DNA of 64,000 bases from Salinimicrobium sp963739625. GTDB taxonomy: Bacteria; Bacteroidota; Bacteroidia; Flavobacteriales; Flavobacteriaceae. The notes under the pieces were generated by a model, which searched no databases, was not told where the DNA came from, and worked only from the letters and a program-made list of their open reading frames with translations. Location: assembly GCA_963739625.1 (NCBI GenBank), contig CAVUAU010000017.1, positions 1 through 64,000 on the forward strand, written 5' to 3'. Of this stretch, positions 17,433-25,703 are shown one piece after another. Made by a program: the position numbers and the translations under genes. Position 1 is the first letter of the stretch. Each line of letters opens with the position of its first letter.

Positions 17433-19163
17433 ATGAGTTACTACGATATCAAAGCCAAAGCCGAATCCTGGCTTTCCCCAACATTTGACGAAAAGACACA
17501 ACAGGAAGTAAGAGATATGCTTCAAAAAGATCCCGATGAGCTCAATGAAAGCTTCTATAAGGATCTTGAATTTGGAACAGGCGGGATGCGTGGTATCATG
17601 GGCGTTGGCTCCAACAGGATCAATAAATATACTCTTGGTAAAAACACCCAGGGCCTTTCAGATTATCTAAAGAAGCAGTTTCCCGAGGAAGATTTGAAAG
17701 TTGTCATCGCTTACGATTGCCGCAACAACAGCAAGGAACTTGCGAAGGTGGTGGCCAATGTTTTTTCGGCAAATAATATTCAGGTTTATCTTTTTTCTGA
17801 ATTGCGCCCGACTCCCGAACTTTCCTTTGCTGTAAAGCACCTTAACTGTCACTGCGGAATTGTGCTGACTGCAAGCCATAATCCGCCTGAATACAATGGT
17901 TATAAAGTTTACTGGCAGGACGGCGGCCAATTGGTGCCGCCACAGGATGCAGAGATCGTGGAAGAGATCAACGGAATTGACTATAAAGAGATAAAATTTG
18001 ATGCAAACGAAGATCTCATCACGCTTATAGATAAAGATGTAGACGAAGCCTTCGCAAATGCATCAGTTAAAAACGGAAGTTTTGAAGCTTCCGAAGCAGC
18101 AAAAAAAGATCTAAAAATTGTATTTACCTCCCTTCACGGAACATCGATCACCATGGTGCCGCGTGTTCTGGAGCAGGCAGGATACACCAATCTGCATATT
18201 GTAGAGGAGCAAAAAGAGCCTAACGGAAATTTCCCAACGGTGAAATCTCCTAACCCCGAAGAACCTGCAGCGCTAAAAATGGCGCTTGAAAAAGCTGAAA
18301 AAGAAGATGCCGATATTGTTATTGGAACAGATCCCGACTGTGACCGCCTTGGAGTTGCCGTACGAGATATGGATGGAAAAATGACACTTTTGAATGGTAA
18401 CCAAACCATGTTGATCATGACCTGGTTCCTGCTTGAACAGTGGAAAAAAGAAGGAAGGATACAGGGCCGTGAATTTGTAGGCTCTACCATTGTTTCTACT
18501 CCAATGTTGCGCATTCTTGTTGAAGATTACGACGTAGAATACAAAGAAGGCCTTACCGGCTTCAAATGGATCGCTAAGATGATCAAGGACAATCCCGGGC
18601 TTGATTTTATTGGTGGTGGCGAAGAAAGCTTTGGTTTTATGGTGGGCGATTTTGTTCGCGATAAAGACGCCGTCACCTCTACCCTTCTTGCCTGCGAGAT
18701 CGCAGCTCAAATGAAAGCTAATGGTATTTCATTCTATGAAAAGATGCTGGAGCTTTACACCAAATACGGTTTCTACAAAGAAGCTTTGATCTCACTGGTC
18801 AAAAAAGGTATAGACGGGGCCGAACAGATCAAGAATATGATGATAAGCCTTCGCGACAATCCGCTTACCGATATTGCCGGCGAAAAAGTAGTGCTGGTGG
18901 AAGATTATCAAAGCTCTAAAGCTTTCCACTATGGCCTTACAGACACCGAAGTAAAGGATATTGATGTTCCAAAATCAAACGTGTTGATCTATTATACCGA
19001 GAATGGCACTAAGGTCGCTGCAAGACCAAGTGGAACCGAGCCAAAGATTAAATTCTACATCAGCGTTAATGCTCCGCTTGATTCTGTAGAAAACTTCAAG
19101 GAAGTAGAGCAGCAGCTGGACGCGAAGATTGACGGCATAAAATCTGATTTAAAACTGGCTTAA
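17433..19163 (+). CDS. phospho-sugar mutase (phosphoglucomutase/phosphomannomutase)
   Basis: 576 residues, alpha-D-phosphohexomutase superfamily. The phosphoserine loop is TASHNPPEYNGYKVYW (near residue 145), the Mg loop GTDPDCDRLGVAV (near 295), the sugar loop GGGEESFGFMVGDFVRDKDA (near 390) and the phosphate loop ARPSGTEPKIKFY (near 530). It interconverts sugar 1- and 6-phosphates. The length fits the PGM2-like group, and glucose 1-phosphate is the probable substrate. It is followed 10 bases later by an ABC exporter, probably cotranscribed. The mannose-6-P isomerase and OtsAB elsewhere in the window draw on the same hexose-phosphate pool. Confidence 0.94.
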   Translation: MSYYDIKAKAESWLSPTFDEKTQQEVRDMLQKDPDELNESFYKDLEFGTGGMRGIMGVGSNRINKYTLGKNTQGLSDYLKKQFPEEDLKVVIAYDCRNNSKELAKVVANVFSANNIQVYLFSELRPTPELSFAVKHLNCHCGIVLTASHNPPEYNGYKVYWQDGGQLVPPQDAEIVEEINGIDYKEIKFDANEDLITLIDKDVDEAFANASVKNGSFEASEAAKKDLKIVFTSLHGTSITMVPRVLEQAGYTNLHIVEEQKEPNGNFPTVKSPNPEEPAALKMALEKAEKEDADIVIGTDPDCDRLGVAVRDMDGKMTLLNGNQTMLIMTWFLLEQWKKEGRIQGREFVGSTIVSTPMLRILVEDYDVEYKEGLTGFKWIAKMIKDNPGLDFIGGGEESFGFMVGDFVRDKDAVTSTLLACEIAAQMKANGISFYEKMLELYTKYGFYKEALISLVKKGIDGAEQIKNMMISLRDNPLTDIAGEKVVLVEDYQSSKAFHYGLTDTEVKDIDVPKSNVLIYYTENGTKVAARPSGTEPKIKFYISVNAPLDSVENFKEVEQQLDAKIDGIKSDLKLA

Positions 19164-19173
19164 GCCGCCCTAA

Positions 19174-20997
19174 ATGAGTTATTTCAAGAAGATCTTAAAT
19201 TTCGCACGGCCTTACAAGAGGTTTGCGGTGCTCAATATTATTTTTAATATCCTGTACGCGCTTTTTAGCACGCTTTCCTTTCTCGCCCTCATTCCCGTGA
19301 TCAATGTGCTCTTCGACAAGAGCAAGCGGGTGGCAGAAGCACCCGAATGGACAGGTTGGAATCATGCTAAAGATTATCTTATTGGCAGCTTCAATTACGA
19401 AGTGACCCAGCGGGTAAATGAAGATGAGATCTCTGCCCTCCTTTTCATCTGCGGAATTGTTGTTCTATTGTTCTTCCTAAAGAACCTTTTTGGATACCTC
19501 GCAGCCTTTTTTATCACTTTTCTGCGGAATGGGGTTTTACGTGATGTGCGAAATGCGATCTATGACAAGATTGTCGAACTGCCCGTTTCCTTCTTTTCGG
19601 AAAAACGGAAAGGCGACACTATTTCCCGTATCACTGCCGATGTGAACGAGGTGCAAAATTCGTTTCTCTCGATCCTCGAAATGGTTGTTCGGGAACCGCT
19701 CACCATCATTTTCACCATAATAGCCATGCTGGTGATCAGCGCAAAACTCACCCTATTCGTGTTTGTTTTTCTTCCTATTTCGGGGTTCATTATTTCGTCT
19801 ATAGGTAAAAAGCTGAAAAAGAAATCTGACGAGGCCCAGAGGGAAAATGGACACTTTCTTTCATTAGTTGAAGAAACCCTTTCCAGTCTCAAGATCATCA
19901 AAGGATTTACTGCGGAAGAAAAATTCAAAGCAAGATTTCACGAATCAACAGGCCGACTCAAAAACATCCTGGACAACCTGCTCAACAGGCAGAACCTGGC
20001 TTCTCCTACCAGTGAATTTTTGGGAATCTTTGTTATTGTTATCATTCTTTGGTTTGGCGGAAAGATGGTTTTGGTCGACGAAACCCTTGCTCCCGCTATC
20101 TTTATTGGTTTCCTCACCCTTGCCTACAACATTCTTACTCCGGCAAAACAGATAAGTAAAGCCTCTTACAGCGTCAAAAAGGGTAACGCCGCAGCCGAAC
20201 GCATCTTTGAAATTTTAGAGACTCCTTCCAACATCACCGATGCGCCCGATGCTATCGAAAAAAAGGATTTTAAGGAGGCGGTTGAAATTGAAAATATTTC
20301 CTTCAGGTATGAAGAAGAGAACGTGCTACACAACTTCAGCATAAGCGTTCCCAAGGGATCCACAGTTGCTTTAGTGGGGCAGTCGGGTAGCGGAAAATCT
20401 ACTATCGCCAACCTTGTAACCAGGTTCTATGATGTAAATGAAGGCGCTATCAAGGTAGACGGCACAGACATTAGAAAGATCAGCAAAAAATCTCTTCGCG
20501 GTCTAATGGGGCTTGTGACGCAGGACTCAATTTTGTTCAACGATACGGTGAGGAACAATGTTTCTCTAGGGAAAGACAATGCTAAAGATGAGGAGATCAT
20601 CGATGCGCTTAAGATCGCCAACGCCTGGGAGTTTGTAGAAGAACTGCCTAATGGTCTCGACACTAATATTGGAGACAGCGGTAACAAATTGAGTGGAGGA
20701 CAAAAACAGAGACTATCTATTGCAAGGGCCGTGCTCAAGAATCCGCCAATCATGATCCTCGACGAGGCAACTTCCGCCCTGGACACCGAGAGCGAAAGAC
20801 TGGTGCAAAAAGCATTGGAGAACATGATGAAGAACCGTACTTCCATCGTCATCGCTCACCGCCTTTCAACTATTCAAAATGCAGACAAGATCGTCGTAAT
20901 GCAAAAGGGAGAGATCGTTGAACAGGGAAGACACGAGGAACTGCTTGCGCGCAAATCTACTTATCAAAAGCTCGTGGAAATGCAGTCGTTCGACTAA
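19174..20997 (+). CDS. ABC exporter, fused permease/ATPase (MsbA-like)
   Basis: 607 residues: a six-helix type I exporter membrane domain (about 1-330) fused to a nucleotide-binding domain with Walker A GQSGSGKST (near 403), Q-loop VTQDSILFNDTVRNN, signature LSGGQKQRLSIARAVL (near 505), Walker B IMILDEATSALD and the H-loop IAHRLSTI. It works as a homodimer or half-transporter in the inner membrane. An MsbA-type lipid A flippase role is plausible for a diderm, but lipid or drug export by paralogues cannot be separated by sequence. The hairpin at 21041-21069 may end the transcript. Confidence 0.9.
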   Translation: MSYFKKILNFARPYKRFAVLNIIFNILYALFSTLSFLALIPVINVLFDKSKRVAEAPEWTGWNHAKDYLIGSFNYEVTQRVNEDEISALLFICGIVVLLFFLKNLFGYLAAFFITFLRNGVLRDVRNAIYDKIVELPVSFFSEKRKGDTISRITADVNEVQNSFLSILEMVVREPLTIIFTIIAMLVISAKLTLFVFVFLPISGFIISSIGKKLKKKSDEAQRENGHFLSLVEETLSSLKIIKGFTAEEKFKARFHESTGRLKNILDNLLNRQNLASPTSEFLGIFVIVIILWFGGKMVLVDETLAPAIFIGFLTLAYNILTPAKQISKASYSVKKGNAAAERIFEILETPSNITDAPDAIEKKDFKEAVEIENISFRYEEENVLHNFSISVPKGSTVALVGQSGSGKSTIANLVTRFYDVNEGAIKVDGTDIRKISKKSLRGLMGLVTQDSILFNDTVRNNVSLGKDNAKDEEIIDALKIANAWEFVEELPNGLDTNIGDSGNKLSGGQKQRLSIARAVLKNPPIMILDEATSALDTESERLVQKALENMMKNRTSIVIAHRLSTIQNADKIVVMQKGEIVEQGRHEELLARKSTYQKLVEMQSFD

Positions 20998-21040
20998 CGG
21001 GACTACTAAAGAAGTCTAAACTTTTAGGGATATAAATGAA

Positions 21041-21069
21041 AAAATGGATGAAGTAGGTTCATCCATTTT
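21041..21069 (+). other. 12-bp perfect inverted repeat in a 320-bp gap
   Basis: Arms AAAATGGATGAA and TTCATCCATTTT around GTAGG lie 44 bases after the ABC exporter stop; no T-run follows, so this is a weak terminator or an mRNA 3'-end hairpin. The rest of the gap to 21317 is AT-rich (repeated TTTGTGTATTTT near 21183-21215) and shows no credible gene; it must hold the sigma-factor promoter. Confidence 0.5.
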
Positions 21070-21317
21070 CGGTAATCTTACCCCCACTATTGGGGCCAAT
21101 GGAGACAAGATCTCCTTTTTTGGAGCAAAAAAGATAACTTTTTCACAATGTGAAGATACTACTAAAATCTACACAAACAAATTTTTTGTGTATTTTATCT
21201 GTATTTTGTGTATTTCATCGATAAATATAGATGTTTTCGGCGGTTAATAGAGTGTTCGGAAAATCTGTAAAAGCTTTATCTTTATCGGCCGCATAATGGT
21301 TTCTGAGCAAAAGTAGA

Positions 21318-21863
21318 TTGAAAAATTCCGAAGAAAAACTGGTACAAAAGCTACAGAACGCTTCAACCCGCGAGGAAGCCTTCAGGGAACTGCTGCAACA
21401 GTACCAGGAACGGCTGTACTGGCAAATAAGGAACATCGTGAAGAATCATGAAGATGCAGATGATGTGCTGCAGAATACCTTTATAAAGATCTTCAGGAAT
21501 ATTGAAAAATTCAAAGGGGAAAGCCGGTTATTCTCCTGGATGTTCAGGATCGCGACCAATGAAGCCATCACCTTTTTGAACAATCGCGCCAAAAAGCAGA
21601 ACATAACTTCAGAAGAACTGCAGCAGCAAATCCTTGAAAATCTTGAAAACGATGTCTACTTTGAAGGAGATGAAATTCAGCTTAAGTTGCAAAAGGCTAT
21701 TTCAACACTTCCCGAAAGACAGCAGCAGGTTTTTAATATGAAATATTTTCAGGAGCTTAAGTACAAAGAGATTTCAGAGATCCTGGAAACCTCGGTTGGT
21801 GCTCTCAAGGCCTCCTACCACCACGCTACGAAAAAAATCGAAGAATTTTTAAAACAGAGTTAA
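21318..21863 (+). CDS. ECF RNA polymerase sigma factor
   Basis: 181 residues from a TTG start (21318). The only upstream ATG (21297) hits a stop after six codons, and no internal ATG precedes region 2. Region 2 reads IRNIVKNHEDADDVLQNTFI with SRLFSWMFRIATNEAI. Region 4 reads STLPERQQQVFNMKYFQELK then YKEISEILETSVGALKASYH, a typical helix-turn-helix. It directs RNA polymerase to a specific promoter set. Two genes follow that make up a sigma / membrane regulator / periplasmic sensor module. Confidence 0.92.
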   Translation: MKNSEEKLVQKLQNASTREEAFRELLQQYQERLYWQIRNIVKNHEDADDVLQNTFIKIFRNIEKFKGESRLFSWMFRIATNEAITFLNNRAKKQNITSEELQQQILENLENDVYFEGDEIQLKLQKAISTLPERQQQVFNMKYFQELKYKEISEILETSVGALKASYHHATKKIEEFLKQS

Positions 21864-21895
21864 ACCTTAAGGAGAAACTTCAGTCAAATAAACAA

Positions 21896-22423
21896 ATGAA
21901 AAAGAAAGGGTTATCATACAAAAATTCAGGATTTAAGGTTCCCGAAGGATACTTTGAGAGCTTCGAAGCCCGTATGATGGACAAATTGAACGCCCCATTG
22001 CAGCAGGAGGAGTTGCAGCCAGCGAAACAACCTTTTAAAGTTCCCGACAATTATTTTGAAGATTTTGAGAAACGAATGCTTCAAAAGATTGGACAGGAAC
22101 CGGAGAAAGGACGCGTAATCCAATTATTCGGCAAAAGAACCCTTTCCTATGTTGCAGGTATAGCTGCGGTGCTGGCGGTTATTTTTACATCGGCAGTTTT
22201 AAAACAAGGTCAGCAAACAACTTTTGAAGACCTGGATATGATAGCCGTTGAAAATTACCTTTTTGAAACGCTGGATCTTACGAGTCCCGAAGAAACCAAA
22301 CTAATAGATCAAAGGGAATTTAGTTTTGCCCAGGGCGTAGATTCTAATTTTGATCATGAAGCGGTTCTTGAATATTTGAATGAAAATGTTGAAGAACCTT
22401 CACTCCTACTTAATGAAGAATAA
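21896..22423 (+). CDS. putative membrane-anchored anti-sigma factor with duplicated N-terminal motif
   Basis: 175 residues encoded right after the ECF sigma factor. The N-terminal cytoplasmic part has the same motif twice: GFKVPEGYFESFEARMMDKL (residues about 11-31) and PFKVPDNYFEDFEKRMLQKI (about 46-66). One membrane helix (YVAGIAAVLAVIFTSAVL) and an acidic extracytoplasmic tail follow. The layout is that of an anti-sigma factor, although there is no recognisable ZAS or FecR domain. The assignment rests on gene order. Its 3' end may overlap the next gene's alternative start by 11 bases. Confidence 0.72.
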   Translation: MKKKGLSYKNSGFKVPEGYFESFEARMMDKLNAPLQQEELQPAKQPFKVPDNYFEDFEKRMLQKIGQEPEKGRVIQLFGKRTLSYVAGIAAVLAVIFTSAVLKQGQQTTFEDLDMIAVENYLFETLDLTSPEETKLIDQREFSFAQGVDSNFDHEAVLEYLNENVEEPSLLLNEE

Positions 22424-22424
22424 A

Positions 22425-22862
22425 ATGAAGCATTTGCTATTTATCAGCCTTTTCCTGATGTGCAGCGTAGGAACTTCTGCACAGGACCGGGATGAACACC
22501 GTGAAAAGATCAAAGCCCTCAAGACCGCTTACATAACAGAAGGGTTAAACCTGACAGCTAAAGAAGCCCAGGCTTTTTGGCCTGTATACAATGATTACGT
22601 CGAGAAAAGAAGAACCCTTTACAGGAGGGAGCATGAGGATGTTGTAAACCTGGAATGCATGACCGAGGAAGGCGCAAACCAGAAGCTACAAGAGTACATT
22701 GACATTGAACGGGAAGATTACCTGCTTAAGAAAAAGTACTATGACAACCTCAAAAAGATTTTCACGGCTAAAAAGATCATGCAGCTGGAAAAGGTGGAAG
22801 ACGAATTCAATGAAAAACTCATGCGGGAGTACCGTGCCCGCAGGGAGGAGTCTCAAAAATAG
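22425..22862 (+). CDS. exported sensor-like protein of the ECF module (Spy/CpxP-like helical)
   Basis: 145 residues from ATG 22425 (an ATG at 22413, overlapping the previous stop, is equally possible). A signal peptide (KHLLFISLFLMCSVGTSAQ) precedes a charged helical domain: REKIKALKTAYITEGLNLTA, KEAQAFWPVYNDYVEKRRTL and FTAKKIMQLEKVEDEFNEKL. The pattern, helix pairs with a conserved FWPVYNDY, matches proteins annotated in Flavobacteria as sensors of ECF-type sigma factor, distantly like Spy/CpxP periplasmic chaperones. It probably senses envelope stress and signals through the neighbouring membrane protein. Confidence 0.78.
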   Translation: MKHLLFISLFLMCSVGTSAQDRDEHREKIKALKTAYITEGLNLTAKEAQAFWPVYNDYVEKRRTLYRREHEDVVNLECMTEEGANQKLQEYIDIEREDYLLKKKYYDNLKKIFTAKKIMQLEKVEDEFNEKLMREYRARREESQK

Positions 22863-22932
22863 TTTTTAATTTTGGTTGGTTAGTTAGAGTGGTCCGGAGC
22901 CTTGAAAAGCTCCGGATCACTTGTTTTTGTAC

Positions 22933-23977
22933 CTATCTAAAAATGAGTTTTGCAAGCCTGTTTTTCCCTGCCGCGTAAGCTGTGGAATCGTTGAGGAAAC
23001 GAATTGTATAGAAACCTTCTTCGGAAAGTTCTTTCCAGTTTTTACCTCCATCTGAAGAATATGAAATTCCTGTAAAACCAACTGCTACTATTTCTTTTGC
23101 CTCACTTCCGGGAACATACCTCACGCTGCTCTTGTAACCCGGCCCCTGCCCTTCGCTGATCAATTTCCAGGTTTTGCCGCCGTCTTCAGTAATGGCTTTA
23201 TTTGCTGAATTTCCTTCGGGAGCCGTATAGTCACCGCCTATCATGATCCCGTGCTGGGCATCGTAAAAGTCAACTGAATAGGCGCCTTGTGTTTCTTTCC
23301 CCTGCACTATCGGCGTCTCAAAAACTTTCCAGGATTTCCCTTTATCGGGGCTAAAGAACACCCGTGATTTTTTCCCGCCTGAGATGATCCAGGTCTTCTC
23401 TCCCTGCACGGCAATGTTAGAGTTGCTGGCCGCAAAAGCCGCTTCTCCTTCGGCAGCTTCAGGCAGGTCTTCGCAGCTCAGCTTTTTCCAGCTATTCCCG
23501 CCGTCGCGAGTGATGATCACCGAGAGGCAATTTTGGGTAGGATCACCCATCGCAATACCTTCTTTATCGTTCCAAAAGATCATGGAGTCATAGAACACTT
23601 TTTCATTCTCCTCTTTATACACCAGCTCCATTTTTCCGCTGTCACCGGTCTTGTAAAGCAGCGCAGGATTTCCAACGCTCAACATGAAAAAGTCATTTTC
23701 TGTACTTCCAACAGCACGAAATTCCGGATAGATGGAATCGTATCTGCTGCCTGTTCAGCTTCAGCTCATCTTCTGCGGAATTATACAATCCGTAATACCC
23801 GTTTGAGCCTGCAAAAGCAAGATTGCTACCCATGATCTCAATGGCCCTGATGCTTATGGAATCCTCCAGAAGCGGTTGCACCTCAACACTCGAAAATGGC
23901 ATTTTTGGAGTCTTTTTTTCTTCGGAAGAATTACAGGCCGCGAGAAGTAAAACGGCAAGGAAGGCAAGTCTTTTCAT
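22933..23977 (-). pseudogene. YCF48/BNR-repeat lipoprotein, single-base frameshift
   Basis: Two frames form a 347-residue lipoprotein. The first starts at ATG 23977 with a lipobox signal (MKRLAFLAVLLLAAC) and runs to LKLNRQQ. Skipping T23743 (A on the coding strand) continues as YDSIYPEFRAVGSTENDFFM and on to 22933. The body is a beta-propeller of sialidase/YCF48-like blades: SVIITRDGGNSWKKLS, VFFSPDKGKSWKVFE, KAITEDGGKTWKLIS and SYSSDGGKNWKELS. Such proteins occur in Bacteroidota as oxidoreductase- or glycosyl-hydrolase-like, but no active site is evident. Without the shift, both pieces look normal. Confidence 0.82.
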
Positions 23978-24024
23978 GTTATTAATTTGCCCGTAAAGAT
24001 AGATTTTTCCCATTTTAAAAAGAT

Positions 24025-24032
24025 TACCTTTG
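24025..24032 (+). promoter_or_regulatory. candidate -7 box TACCTTTG
   Basis: Matches TAnnTTTG exactly as upstream of the TPR gene, 19 bases before ATG 24051. Confidence 0.5.
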
Positions 24033-24050
24033 CAGCTTTAAAACATTTTT

Positions 24051-25265
24051 ATGCGCTTACACAGGAACCTGGTCTTTGCAACCGTTGACGCACTGGGAGA
24101 AATATTTAATGAAGGAGAATACGCCGATAAGGTGATCGAAAAAACGCTGAAACGCGATAAACGCTGGGGTTCCCGCGACCGCAGTTTCATTGCAGAAACC
24201 ACTTATGACATCGTTCGCTGGAAAAGGCTCTACGCCGAAATTGCCGAAGTAAAAGCACCTTTTTCAAGGGAAAATCTGTTCAGAATGTTTGCTGTTTGGG
24301 CCACCTTACGCGGAATTGAGCTGCCGGACTGGAAGCAGATCGAGCCCACGCCTACCCGCCGCATCAAAGGTAAATTTGATGAATTGAGCAAGATCAGGAA
24401 GTACCGTGAATCTATTCCCGACTGGCTGGACGAGATGGGCGTTAAAGAACTTGGCGAAGAGGTTTGGGAAAAGGAGATCCACGCCCTAAACGAGCAGGCG
24501 CCGGTGGTACTGAGAGCAAACAAACTTCAAACAACAAGAGAAGAGCTGCAAAAAGCGCTTTCTAAAGAAGGTATAGAAACCGAATTTTTGGAAGGTTATC
24601 CGGATGCGCTTCAGCTTAAAGAACGCGCAAATGTTTTCAAGACAGAGGCCTTCAAAAATGGCTTTTTTGAAGTACAGGATGCCTCTTCACAACTCGTGGC
24701 AGATTTTCTCGATGTAAAACCGGGAATGCGCGTGGTGGACACCTGTGCCGGTGCCGGCGGAAAGACGCTTCATCTGGCAGCTCTTATGGAAAACAAGGGT
24801 CAGCTGATTGCAACCGATATTTACGCTAACAAACTGAAGGAGCTTAAAAGAAGGGCACGTCGTGCCGGGGCTCATAATATAGATCCGCGGGCGATCGACT
24901 CTTCAAAAGTGGTGAAAAAACTTTACGGCAGTGCAGACCGGGTGCTTATTGACGCGCCTTGTAGCGGCCTTGGAGTTTTGAGCAGAAATCCCGATGCAAA
25001 ATGGAAGTTGCAACCGGAGTTTATTGAGACCTTAAAACTCACCCAGGAAGAGATCCTGAAGCAGTATTCCAAAATAGTCAAAGACGGCGGAAAAATGGTC
25101 TACGCAACCTGTTCTGTGTTGCCTTCAGAAAACCAGGAGCAGGTAGAGAAGTTTTTGGCTTCGGAAGAAGGAAAAAGCTTCAGCCTCAAAGAAGATCGCA
25201 AGATCCTTTCCAGCGAAACCGGCTTTGACGGATTTTACATGGCGTTGCTGGAGAAGAAGAAATAG
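24051..25265 (+). CDS. RsmB/NOP-family RNA m5C methyltransferase
   Basis: 404 residues. The SAM site is VDTCAGAGGKTLHLAALMEN (near residue 230). Motif IV is VLIDAPCSGLGVLSRNPDAK with the PC cysteine, and motif VI is MVYATCSVLPSENQEQ with the TC nucleophile cysteine; both cysteines are present. The N-terminal NusB-like/RNA-binding part is shorter than in E. coli RsmB. It methylates C5 of cytosine in rRNA or tRNA; 16S C967 is the standard guess for this group. The downstream gap is filled with dispersed repeats. Confidence 0.9.
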   Translation: MRLHRNLVFATVDALGEIFNEGEYADKVIEKTLKRDKRWGSRDRSFIAETTYDIVRWKRLYAEIAEVKAPFSRENLFRMFAVWATLRGIELPDWKQIEPTPTRRIKGKFDELSKIRKYRESIPDWLDEMGVKELGEEVWEKEIHALNEQAPVVLRANKLQTTREELQKALSKEGIETEFLEGYPDALQLKERANVFKTEAFKNGFFEVQDASSQLVADFLDVKPGMRVVDTCAGAGGKTLHLAALMENKGQLIATDIYANKLKELKRRARRAGAHNIDPRAIDSSKVVKKLYGSADRVLIDAPCSGLGVLSRNPDAKWKLQPEFIETLKLTQEEILKQYSKIVKDGGKMVYATCSVLPSENQEQVEKFLASEEGKSFSLKEDRKILSSETGFDGFYMALLEKKK

Positions 25266-25268
25266 AAC

Positions 25269-25445
25269 AATTGGGCTAAAGCCCGTTTACGAATAGATCT
25301 TTAAGCCCTCGGATAAATCCGGGGGCTATTTATTTTAATCCTTTTCAGAAAACCTCTCAAAAATGACATTTTTGGAAGGTATTGGGCTAAAGCCCTTTTT
25401 AAAAGAAATTTAATTTTTCCTCCGGATAAATCCGGAGGCAATTCA
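25269..25445. repeat. two copies of the two-hairpin dispersed repeat
   Basis: Copy one (25271-25328) has TTGGGCTAAAGCCC followed 30 bases on by CGGATAAATCCGGGGG. Copy two (25358-25445) has the full order CAAAAATGACATTTTTG, ATTGGGCTAAAGCCC and CCTCCGGATAAATCCGGAGG with a partial duplication of the last arm (ATCCGGAGGCAATTCA). Both have the same orientation as the three copies at 13.3-14.0 kb. Confidence 0.8.
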
Positions 25446-25512
25446 TCCGGAGGCAATTCATTGATTGGGTTCTGAAATGAATTCCCTCCATTGAATTGCC
25501 TCCCCTGACTTG

Positions 25513-25532
25513 CCCCCGCCTTCAGGCGGGGG
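25513..25532. repeat. GC-rich perfect inverted repeat
   Basis: Arms CCCCCGCC and GGCGGGGG around TTCA. It lies in the same gene-free gap (25266-25703) as the two-hairpin repeats. No T-run follows, so it is more likely another REP-like element than a terminator. Confidence 0.65.
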
Positions 25533-25666
25533 ATCAAAGGATCAAAGATCTCCTCTCTAAAGGTCTTTAGCCCAAGCTTCCGAAGCACTCTCAAAAAAGC
25601 TTTTTTTGAAGCCTCTTAAAATTCAGGCTTTTCTGTTTCCGGAGAGATTAGATGACTTAAAAAATG

Positions 25667-25674
25667 TAAATTTG
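25667..25674 (+). promoter_or_regulatory. candidate -7 box TAAATTTG for purL
   Basis: TAnnTTTG match 30 bases before ATG 25704, just after the repeat cluster. Confidence 0.5.
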
Positions 25675-25703
25675 CCTCACAACAACACACTAAAATTTCA
25701 GGA

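Noticed and set aside
21044..21247. 67-codon plus-strand ORF in the gap after the ABC exporter
   Set aside because: Begins in a hairpin arm, overlaps the likely sigma-factor promoter region and has no coding character.
25301..25594. 97-codon minus-strand ORF after the m5C methyltransferase
   Set aside because: Coincides with the two-hairpin repeats; the sequence repeats PPDELPPDLSGG from the repeat arms.
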